Origin: Verrucomicrobiota bacterium
GTDB lineage: Bacteria > Verrucomicrobiota > Verrucomicrobiia > Limisphaerales > JAHDYP01
Assembly (NCBI GenBank): GCA_023383055.1
Contig: JAHDYP010000012.1
Span: forward strand, 1 to 64,000
Direction: 5' to 3'
DNA: 64,000 bases
The translations under genes were made by a program, and so were the position numbers. The notes beneath the pieces are model-generated. The model worked only from the letters and a program-made list of their open reading frames with translations, did not search any database and had not been told where the DNA came from. This document shows positions 50,303-58,500 of the stretch, piece by piece (the first letter of the stretch is position 1; each line of letters starts with the position of its first letter).

Positions 50303-50349
50303 TGGCTGAGCCGGGTGGCGGGTGCCGCTGGCGGGCGGCGCGAAGTGCC

Positions 50350-50405
50350 AAATCCGAAACTCGAATCTCGGAATTCGAAGCAAATCCGAATGGATCGGAA
50401 TTCGA
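50350..50405 (+). repeat. Two imperfect copies of an AAATCCGAA...GGAATTCGAA unit
   Basis: Copy 1 (50350-50379) and copy 2 (50382-50405) share AAATCCGAA at one end and GGAATTCGAA at the other; copy 2 lacks about six central bases. The unit is AT-rich against its surround and lies between two operon genes. The proposed ATG of the next gene (50390) falls within copy 2. Confidence 0.75.
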
Positions 50406-51586
50406 ATCAGGGAAACCAGGTGCCTGGTGGGGTCTGTCTTTGGCTGGTGCTGGCGTGTGCCCTGACGGGGTGCGCCACGGCGCCCGAGAGCGGACGCTGG
50501 GTGCGGACGGGGGATCCCATCGTTGACGGGAAGACGGCCATAGCGCAGGGGCCGGCCCGGGACCGGGTGTTGTGGCAGTATCGGACCGCGGTGGCGGCGA
50601 TGAGGCTGGGGCAGTTCGCGGAGGCGCGGACCTTGTTGGATGACGCGCTGGCGACGCTCGGAGGCATACATGGGCCCGATCCCGAGGCGCGGCGGGCGCG
50701 GGGGCTATTCTCGCCCGAGGCGCGGAAAGGCTTTTTGGGCGAGCCCTATGAACGGGTGATGGCCTATTACTACCGAGGCATATTGTATTGGATGGATGGG
50801 GAGATCGACAATGCGCGGGCCTGCTTTCGCAGCGCGCAGTTCATGGACAGCGACGCCGAGAGTCAGGAGTATGCGAACGACTACGTGTTGCTCGATTACC
50901 TCGACGGGTTCGCCACGGTCAAACTGGGCGGCGATGGCTCGGAGGCGCTGGCCCGGGCGAGGAAAACCGCGAAACTGGCGCAGCCCCAGGATTACGAGAG
51001 GGACGCAAACCTGTTGTTTTTCGTCGAGTTCGGCCGAGGCCCGAAGAAGTACGCCGCGGGCGAGTATGGCGAGCAGCTGCGGTTTTTGCCGGGCAGTTCG
51101 AAGGTGAAAGCGGTTCGGATGCGGGTGGTTGACCGGGTGCTCGAGGCGCGGCCTTATGATGATCTGACCTTTCAGGCGACGACTCGGGGCGGGCGGGTGA
51201 TGGATCATGTCCTGGCCAACAAGGCGGTGTTCAAGCAGACGACGGACAGCCTTGGGACGGGGGCGATCATTGGCGGCGCGATCATGGCAAGCCAGCAGGG
51301 GCACGACAGTCCCGTGGACGAGATCGGGGCCGGTCTGATGGTGGCCGGGTTGTTGAGCAAGATCATATCCGCGGCCGCCACTCCGGCGGCGGACACGCGC
51401 GCGTGGGATAACCTGCCGCAGTATCTGAGCTTCACGACCTCCCGGTTGTCGCCCGGGGATTACGATCTCGAGTTCGAGTTCATGGACGGAGGCGGCAATC
51501 CGATCGTCGATCGGACCCGCCAGGTGCGGGTGCGGGTCGAGCCGGACCGGGAGACGGTGGTCTTTGTGAGTGACAACAATCCTTGA
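50390..51586 (+). CDS. Lipoprotein with N-terminal TPR-like region (COG3014-like)
   Basis: The ATG at 50390 gives 398 aa with a lipobox at Cys28 (LVLACALTGCATAP). A GTG at 50420, seven bases after AGGGA, is an alternative start but would remove the basic residue ahead of the hydrophobic stretch. The mature protein begins with a helical, TPR-like region (RVLWQYRTAVAAMRLGQFAE, YYRGILYWMDGEIDNARACF). It continues with RARKTAKLAQPQDYERDANL, a hydrophobic Gly/Ala-rich hairpin (GTGAIIGGAIMASQ, AGLMVAGLLSKII) and a beta-rich end. Similar lipoproteins accompany lpoB and ycfL in other bacteria, as here. A role in envelope assembly is inferred from the neighbours. Confidence 0.8.
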   Translation: MDRNSNQGNQVPGGVCLWLVLACALTGCATAPESGRWVRTGDPIVDGKTAIAQGPARDRVLWQYRTAVAAMRLGQFAEARTLLDDALATLGGIHGPDPEARRARGLFSPEARKGFLGEPYERVMAYYYRGILYWMDGEIDNARACFRSAQFMDSDAESQEYANDYVLLDYLDGFATVKLGGDGSEALARARKTAKLAQPQDYERDANLLFFVEFGRGPKKYAAGEYGEQLRFLPGSSKVKAVRMRVVDRVLEARPYDDLTFQATTRGGRVMDHVLANKAVFKQTTDSLGTGAIIGGAIMASQQGHDSPVDEIGAGLMVAGLLSKIISAAATPAADTRAWDNLPQYLSFTTSRLSPGDYDLEFEFMDGGGNPIVDRTRQVRVRVEPDRETVVFVSDNNP

Positions 51587-51599
51587 AAGGACGAGAGCG

Positions 51600-52061
51600 A
51601 TGAAGAGCGGAATCATGATGGCGTTGGTGTTGGCGGGGGCGATGGCGTGGGGCGGTTGCGCCAGTTCTTCGGGGCCGGGTGGTCCGACACGTTTTGTGGT
51701 GGTGAGCCCGGCCGGAGGCGGGGGTGGAGCCAGCCGGAGCACGACCTATGAGGTTCAGGAGACGGACAAGATTGCCCTGTTGGACAAGGGTGTTCGGCAA
51801 TCGGTGTATATTCCCAGCGTCCTGGAGCGGGTGCTTGAGGATGGGCGGATGGAGGTCGTCGCGAACGTCAAGAACCGGTTGAACCGGCGCATTGAGGTTC
51901 AGGTCAGTTGTGTGTTCAAAGACGAAACCGGGTTCGCCTTGAATGACGAGGATACGTTCCGCACCCTGATCCTCACGGAGAACATCGAGGAAGCCGCGCG
52001 TTTCGTTTCGCTGAACGACCGGGCCCGGAGCTACACGATCCGGATCCGACAGGCCCGGTGA
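51600..52061 (+). CDS. YcfL-like (DUF1425) lipoprotein
   Basis: This 153-residue lipoprotein starts at ATG 51600, just after GAGAGCG. The signal ends at Cys20 (MAWGGCASSS). The mature domain has VEVVANVKNRLNRRIEVQVS and CVFKDETGFALNDEDTF, the usual YcfL/DUF1425 pattern of a beta-sandwich that begins V-x-x-x-K-N and includes Phe-x-D-x-x-G. YcfL is encoded beside LpoB in Enterobacteria, and the same association here strengthens both calls. Its stop codon directly abuts the stop of the convergent porin gene. Confidence 0.82.
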   Translation: MKSGIMMALVLAGAMAWGGCASSSGPGGPTRFVVVSPAGGGGGASRSTTYEVQETDKIALLDKGVRQSVYIPSVLERVLEDGRMEVVANVKNRLNRRIEVQVSCVFKDETGFALNDEDTFRTLILTENIEEAARFVSLNDRARSYTIRIRQAR

Positions 52062-53429
52062 TCAGAAGGATGCCTGGAGGCGCGTGAGGATTTTGTGCTG
52101 GAGCTCGGGTTCGTCGGGAACGTCCATGAGCAGGTAATTCAAGTAGACCTTCAGGTTGTTCCCTTTGAAGGCGTAGCTGAGGCCGAACGTCCAGGTGTCG
52201 GTTGAATTGCCGGAAGCATCCGTGTCCGGGTCGAAGGTTTCGTATTTGACGAGGGCCTGGAGTTTTTTGGTGACGTCGTAGCCGACGAGGACGTACCAGC
52301 CCTGGGTGTCGTAGCTGTCGAACTGATCGGGATCGTAATGGGAGGCCAGGTACTCGGCCCAAAGCACGAATGGACCGGCGCGGAGTTGGGTGTCAACGCC
52401 GAGCGCGTAGCGCTGGCCGGCGAAGACGTTGGTTTGGCCGGGCGGAACCAGATCGGGTTGCAGGGGGAAGCGATCGTCATCGGTGTAAAGGCCGCTGAGG
52501 CCGACCGTCCAGCGGCTGTCCTGGCCGAGGAGCTGACCTTTCCAGGGGACGCCTTCGAGGTGGGGCACGACCATGAAATTGTCGTTGTCGTTGAAATTGT
52601 TGTTGGCGTTCATGCCATTGAAGAGGCCGAGCGCCCAGCCGATCCGTTTATCGAGGGTGTCACCCCACCATTGCGCGCCCAGTTGACGCTCCGGCAACAG
52701 CCGGTCGCCCGCGAGGCTGAACTCGATGCTTTGGAGGGAGGCGGGGTCCTGGCGTTTTTCGTAGCCGAACACGGGGAAGAACTGGCCGGCTTTGATGCGG
52801 GCAAAGTCATAGCGGTTCCAATTGACCCAGCCATCGGTCAGTTGGGCCCGCAGGCCGGTGGATTCGCCCAGGGCGCCCGCCAAATCCAGTTCGACCTTGA
52901 AGTCGAAGTCTTCGAGGAACCGGCCGACGGCCTTGATGCGTGCGCGGCGCACGTAGAATCGATCGTAGTCGGACGTCCAGCGGGCATCGCCCTGGTCGCC
53001 GAATTCCGCCTGGGCCTGGATGATGCCGCCGATCTTGAGTTCCTGGACCGGGCCGGTTGGCTTGACGTGGACATTGGTGACGCCGAGTTCCTGGCGCAGC
53101 GCCTGGTTTTCGGCGGCCAGGTCGCGCAGTTGTCGCTCGAGCAGGTTCAAGCGCTCATCGAGCGTGCCCGGATTGGAGGCGGTCTGGGCGTGGGCCAGCC
53201 CGAGGCCCAGGCAGGCGACGGCCAGGAGGAAGACGCGGCGGCCTACGCCACCGGCAGAGCCATGGCGATGGGGGGCAAGCGGTTCGAGAGCGGGTTTCGA
53301 GGTGCGCGATTGGCGGGAAGAGAACGGTGTATTCACTGGGATATTGAATGACTCGGACTTCGCTTCAGAAGGGAGCAGAGTAAGGAGCGGGCGCGGGGTG
53401 GTCAACGTTGCTGCGCCATGGTGTGGCAA
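52062..53429 (-). CDS. Phosphate-selective porin O/P family outer-membrane protein
   Basis: The predicted signal (RRVFLLAVACLGLGLAHA) ends near residue 81 when counted from the ATG at 53429. The first 50 residues look non-coding, so the true start is probably later; a GTG at 53336 is in frame. After the signal comes a short coiled coil (DERLNLLERQLRDLAAENQA), then the OprO/OprP-type barrel: LKIGGIIQAQAEFGD, RARIKAVGRFLEDFDFK, FARIKAGQFFPVFGYEK, and strands such as WYVLVGYDVTKKLQALVKYE and a C-terminal LQASF. The final Phe is the classic signal for BAM insertion. Family members take up phosphate or polyphosphate; the substrate here is not fixed. Confidence 0.87.
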   Translation of the reverse strand: MPHHGAATLTTPRPLLTLLPSEAKSESFNIPVNTPFSSRQSRTSKPALEPLAPHRHGSAGGVGRRVFLLAVACLGLGLAHAQTASNPGTLDERLNLLERQLRDLAAENQALRQELGVTNVHVKPTGPVQELKIGGIIQAQAEFGDQGDARWTSDYDRFYVRRARIKAVGRFLEDFDFKVELDLAGALGESTGLRAQLTDGWVNWNRYDFARIKAGQFFPVFGYEKRQDPASLQSIEFSLAGDRLLPERQLGAQWWGDTLDKRIGWALGLFNGMNANNNFNDNDNFMVVPHLEGVPWKGQLLGQDSRWTVGLSGLYTDDDRFPLQPDLVPPGQTNVFAGQRYALGVDTQLRAGPFVLWAEYLASHYDPDQFDSYDTQGWYVLVGYDVTKKLQALVKYETFDPDTDASGNSTDTWTFGLSYAFKGNNLKVYLNYLLMDVPDEPELQHKILTRLQASF

Positions 53430-53551
53430 TTCTTAGATGTTTGAAAACAGGGAGTAAGAACCGCAAATGAAGATTCGTGGAGGGTATGCCCGGGATATTC
53501 ATGCCCAGGCAAATCTGATTCCGAAGGCACAAGAACCCTTCACGCCTGGGG

Positions 53552-53980
53552 TCAGAGCTGAAGGATTTCGGTCTCGGACAGGATCTTGAGGCCGTGGTGG
53601 GCGAGGGTCTGGCGGGCAAGCTCGAGATCCGAGGTTTCGAGGAGGATAATGGCGCGTCGGCCGAAGACGAAGCCGGAGCAGTTGTTGAGGCTGATGCCGG
53701 CGGCGGAGAGAGTTTTGGCGACGATGTGGAGCGCGCCTGGGCAGTCTTCGACTTCGACGGCGAGGACATCGACTCGTGAGACGGTGAAGCCGCGTTGTTT
53801 GAGCGTGTCGAAGGCGAGGTCGGTGCGATCGACGAGAAACCGGATAACGCCGAATTTCTGGACGTCGGCGATGCCGATCCAGTGGATGTTGAGGTGAGCG
53901 GAAGCGAGGGCCGCGGTGACGCGGGCGAGCTGATCCGGTTTGTTCTCGGCGAAGACGGCGAGGAGCTGGACGGGGTTCAT
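53552..53980 (-). CDS. Tandem ACT-domain protein
   Basis: The 142-residue protein contains two ACT-type ligand-binding domains: LLAVFAENKPDQLARVTAAL (first) and DVLAVEVEDCPGALHIVAKT (second), each with the typical G/P-x-L turn. There is no catalytic part. It begins 41 bp downstream of the phenylacetate-CoA ligase gene on the same strand. ACT-domain partners of this kind are often encoded beside PaaK-like ligases, so it may sense an amino acid or aromatic acid and regulate the pathway. Confidence 0.88.
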   Translation of the reverse strand: MNPVQLLAVFAENKPDQLARVTAALASAHLNIHWIGIADVQKFGVIRFLVDRTDLAFDTLKQRGFTVSRVDVLAVEVEDCPGALHIVAKTLSAAGISLNNCSGFVFGRRAIILLETSDLELARQTLAHHGLKILSETEILQL

Positions 53981-54021
53981 GGCGGTGGGGGACCTGGGGT
54001 TGGGGGGCAGGTGTTGATGGG

Positions 54022-55323
54022 TCAGAGGACGCGCCGGTCGATGACGCGTTTGGCTTTGCCTTCGCTGATCGGCAGGGAGCCGGGGGCGACGAGTTGGAGT
54101 TTGGGTTTGGTGAGGATTTCGGCGCGGATTTTGTCGACCAGTCGGGATTCGAGTTGCACCAGGTGTTCGACGTGGCCGTCGAAGTGGGCGGGGGAGAGTT
54201 CGACTTTGATGGTCATTTCATCGAGGCCATCGAGTTCGATGAGGTAATTGCGGCCGAGCTCGGGGACGGCCATGAGGATCCGTTCGATTTGCTGGGGATA
54301 GATATTGACGCCGCGGACGATGAGCATGTCATCGGATCGACCGGTGATGCGGCGGAGGCGGCGGTGAGTTCGGCCGCAGGGGCAGGGCTCGGGAATGATG
54401 GCGGTGATGTCGCGCGTGCGATAGCGGAGGAGGGGCATGGCCTCGCGGCAGAGGGTGGTCAGCACCAGTTCGCCGGGGTCGCCATCGGGGACGGGATCGC
54501 CGGTATCGGGGTTGATGATTTCGAGGAGGTAATGGTCTTCCCAGAGGTGCATGCCCTGTTGGTGTTCGCATTCGAAGGCGACGCCGGGGCCGTTCATTTC
54601 GGAGAGGCCGTAGGAATTGTAGGCCTGGATGCCGAGGCTGGCTTCGATTTTGGCGCGCGTGGCTTCGCTGTGCGCCTCCGCGCCGATCAGGGCTTTGCGC
54701 AGTTTCAGGTCGCGGCGGGGATCGACCCCGTGGCGCTCCATGAAATCGGCGAGATACAGCGCGTAGCTGGGGGTGCAATGAAACAGCGTGGTGCCGAAGT
54801 CGCGCATGAGCAGCAGTTGCCGTTCGGAATTGCCGGGGCCGGCGGGGATGACGAGCAGGCCGACCTTTTCGGCGCCGTAATGGACGACGAGCGCGCCGGT
54901 GAACAGGCCGTAGGTCATCATGTTTTGGAGGACATCGTCGGCGGTGGCGCCGACCATGATGAGGCAACGGGCGACGAGTTCGGCGGCCTGGTCGACGTCG
55001 CGTTGGGAGAAGAAGATGGCCTTGGGTTTGCCGGTGGTGCCGCTTGAGGTGTGGAGCCGGCTCAGCCGGTTCGGGGGGACGGCGACCAGGCCATAGGGGT
55101 AGTGATTGCGGAGATCGGCGTTGGTGGTGAAGGGGAGCCGACGGACATCCTCGAGGGTACGCAGTTCAGCCGCGGTGAAGCGGGTGCTCGCGAACTGGCT
55201 TTGGTAGAAGGGGACGCAGGCTTCGACCCGTGCCACGGTGTCCTGGAGGCGTTGCAATTGAAGCGCCCGCAGCGGATCCCGGGGCATCGTTTCGAGGTCT
55301 CTTTGCCAATACATGAGTGTCAT
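54022..55323 (-). CDS. paaK: Phenylacetate-CoA ligase family protein
   Basis: This adenylate-forming enzyme (433 aa, ATG 55323; an ATG at 55314 is also in frame) would convert phenylacetate or a related aromatic acid to its CoA thioester with ATP. The P-loop-like motif LHTSSGTTGKPKAIFF lies near residues 90-105. YNSYGLSEMNGPGVAFEC and GELVLTTLCREAMPLLRYRT form the central AMP-binding site. TGRSDDMLIVRGVNIYPQQIE is the hinge to the C-terminal domain, whose catalytic Lys lies in EGKAKRVIDRR. No paaABC or indolepyruvate oxidoreductase genes adjoin. The gene pairs with an ACT-domain protein and is divergent from a large secreted protein. Confidence 0.9.
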   Translation of the reverse strand: MTLMYWQRDLETMPRDPLRALQLQRLQDTVARVEACVPFYQSQFASTRFTAAELRTLEDVRRLPFTTNADLRNHYPYGLVAVPPNRLSRLHTSSGTTGKPKAIFFSQRDVDQAAELVARCLIMVGATADDVLQNMMTYGLFTGALVVHYGAEKVGLLVIPAGPGNSERQLLLMRDFGTTLFHCTPSYALYLADFMERHGVDPRRDLKLRKALIGAEAHSEATRAKIEASLGIQAYNSYGLSEMNGPGVAFECEHQQGMHLWEDHYLLEIINPDTGDPVPDGDPGELVLTTLCREAMPLLRYRTRDITAIIPEPCPCGRTHRRLRRITGRSDDMLIVRGVNIYPQQIERILMAVPELGRNYLIELDGLDEMTIKVELSPAHFDGHVEHLVQLESRLVDKIRAEILTKPKLQLVAPGSLPISEGKAKRVIDRRVL

Positions 55324-55547
55324 AGCCTCGCCCGTTCCCGGTTCATTTTCGTGGCACCGACGGCGATGACGGCCGGTTCGGCGGGGCACGGCTCAAACGA
55401 GGGTGGGCGGATGATGAACCAAGTGGGACTGGCGAGGCAACCGGATTTGTCGGTCGTTATGTCCATGGTCGGGATCCGCCTTGAGGCTTGTTATCGGGGG
55501 GTGAGAGGCCTAGGTTGCCGGGCAGCTGCCAAGTTGCTGCTGACTTC

Positions 55548-58500
55548 ATGAAGTATTTTGCTGTTACCGGTCGGGTGCGGGCGCGCTCTTCCTTCCTGCT
55601 CCTGATGGGGGGCGTCCTTCTGCTGTCGTTGGGTTGGACGGCGGCCGTCCGGTGCCAGGACCTGTCGATCACGGAGTTCATGGCGGACAGCGACTTTGGG
55701 TTGGTGGATGAGGACGGCGAGCCACAGGACTGGATCGAGTTGTACAATCCCCATGACGAGACCGTATCGCTTGCGGGCTGGCACTTGACGGATGATGCGA
55801 GTGACTTGACGCGCTGGACGTTCACGGGTGGCAGCCTCGGGCCACGGAGCTTCGTGGTGGTCTTTGCGTCGGGGAAGGATCGGCGGGATCCGGCGGCGGA
55901 GTGGCACACCAACTTCAAGCTGGAGCAAAGCGGCGAGTATCTTGCCCTGGTGCGGCCGGATGGGGTGACGCGGAGCACGGAATTCAGCCCACAATATCCG
56001 CCGCAGTTGGCGGGGGCGTCGTACGGCATGGGGATGACGGCCGAGCGGTTGACCCTGGTCCCGGAGTCATGGCCTGGCCGGTTGCGGGTGCCGGAAGACG
56101 CGTCGGAGGGGTTGGACTGGGTCGGGGCGGGGTACGCGGAGACGGGCTGGGTGCCGGTGCAGTTGGGGATTGGATATGAGCGGCCGGAGGCGGGCGGGGG
56201 CGATCCTGATCCGCCCGTGGCGGATGTGACGGGGCCGGGGGATTTGATCCAGCCGACATCGTTCAATTCTCCGGGCAACGAGGTGTCGGCGATGGCCATT
56301 GATGACGATCCGGCGACGAAGTATTTGAATTTCGACGAATTGAATGCCGGGTTCACGGTTATTCCGGGGGCGGGACCGACGGTGGTGGTGGGGTTGCGGT
56401 TGACTTCGGCCAATGACGCACCGGAACGGGATCCGATTTCATTCGCGCTGGCGGGATCGGACGACGGGGTGCAATTCACGCCGATCGCGGGGGGAGCGAT
56501 ACCGGATTTTACGGCGCGGTTTTTCACGGTCGAGATGCGGTTCCCGAACGAGCGGGCGTATCGGCAGTATCGTTTGTTGTTTCCCGAGGTGCGCAATGCC
56601 GCGGCGGCGGTGGCGGTGCAGATCGCGGAGGTTGAGTTTCTGGGGCGGGTGGGGGTGCCGCCGCCCCGGTTCACGGAATTGATCCGCACCGAGGTGGAGG
56701 GGTTGATGTATGGGCGGAACACGTCGGCGTACGTCCGGATTCCCTTCGGGTTGGCCGAGGTCAAGCCGTGGAACGACTTGTTCCTGAAAGTGCGCTATGA
56801 CGACGGGTTCGCGGCGTATTTGAATGGCGTGCCGGTGGCCCGGGCGAATGCTCCGGCAGAGCTCACTTTCGAGGCATCGGCGGTCTCGGATCGTCCGAGG
56901 TCGGACGCGGTGCAAGCGGAGAACTTCCCGGTTGCTGGCGGATCCGGGTTGTTGCGGGTGGGATTGAATGTTCTGGCGTTTCATGCCTTGAACGATCGGT
57001 TGGACAGCCCCGACTTCCTGCTCAGCGCCGAGTTGGTGAATCAGCGGGAGGAGCTGGGTGCGCCCGGGTATTTTGGGGAACCGACTCCGGGTGGATTCAA
57101 CGCCGGCAGCAGCCAGGGGCGCGTGGCGGAACCGGTGCCGGATTCAGGGCGGGGTTTCTATTCCGGTCCGATCGAGGTCAGTTGGTCGAGCGCCACGCCG
57201 GGAGTGGAGATCCGTTACACGACGGACGGGCGGCAACCGTCGCCGACGGTGGGCGAAGTTTATGCGGGGCCGGTGCGGGTGACGCGTTCGGGGCCGGTGC
57301 GGGCGATGGCCTACAAGGCGGGATGGCTGCCTTCGGCGACGGTGACGCACACTTATCTCTTCGTGGAGGACATTGTGCGGCAGAGCACGGCGGACGCCGT
57401 GGCGCGGGGTTTTCCGGCGTTGTGGGGATCGACGGATGCGGACTACGACATGGACCCGCGCGTGGTGGCGCCAAACGGTCAGGATGCGTATGGCGGGGTG
57501 TATGCGCGGACCGTGCGGGACGATTTGCTGGCGTTGCCTTCGATCTCGCTGGTGATGCCGTTGGCCGACTGGTTTGGTCCGTCGGGGATATACTCCAACC
57601 CGGAGAACCGGGGTGATGCCTGGGAGCGGGCGGTGTCGTTTGAGGTTATCGAGCCTGGGGAGCCGGGTGGGGGGCTGCAGGTCAATGCGGGGTTGCGGAT
57701 TCAGGGCGGGGCGTTTCGCCGGTTTGACCTGACGAAGAAGAAGTCGTTTCGCGTGGTATTCCGGAAGGCGTATGGGCCGGGAACCCTCAAGCATCGGTTG
57801 TTTGGGCCGGAAGCGGCCGAGGAGTTCAACAACTTCATTTTGCGGGCCAACAGCAACGATGCCTGGCCGTGGGGTGGAGGCAATGCGTTGTATGTGCGGG
57901 ACGCGTTCGCGATGGAGACGGCGCGGGCGATGGGGATGGTGTCGTCGCACACGCGGTTCATGCATCTTTATATCAACGGCCTGTATTGGGGGTTGTATAA
58001 CCCGGTGGAACGTCCGGACGCCGCCTTTTCGGCCACTTATCATGGCGGGGAGCGGGAAAGTTGGGATGCGTTGAACCAGGACGGTTTGGTTGATGGCACG
58101 GTGGAAGCCTGGAACCGGATGCTGGGTGTTCTGGGTGAGGGGATGAGTGACAACGAGGTTTACCAGCGGATTCAGGGTTTGAACCCGGATGGCACGCGCG
58201 ATCCCGCTTACGCGGACCTGCTGGATATCGACAACTTGATCGACTACATCACGCTCAATCTTTACCTCGGGAACGGTGATTGGCCGCATCGCAATTACTG
58301 GGTCGGCCGTGAGCGGGCGGGGGGCGAGGGCTTCCAGTTCTATCCGTGGGACAGCGAGACGGCGCTGGGCATGACCGGCCTGACCGCCGATCGAACGGGG
58401 GTGGACGGGGCCGTGGCGCGGCCCTACGCCGCCGCGCGCGCTAATGCGGATTTCCGGATGCGTTTTGCGGACCGGGTGCATCGGCATTTTTCGGAGGGCG

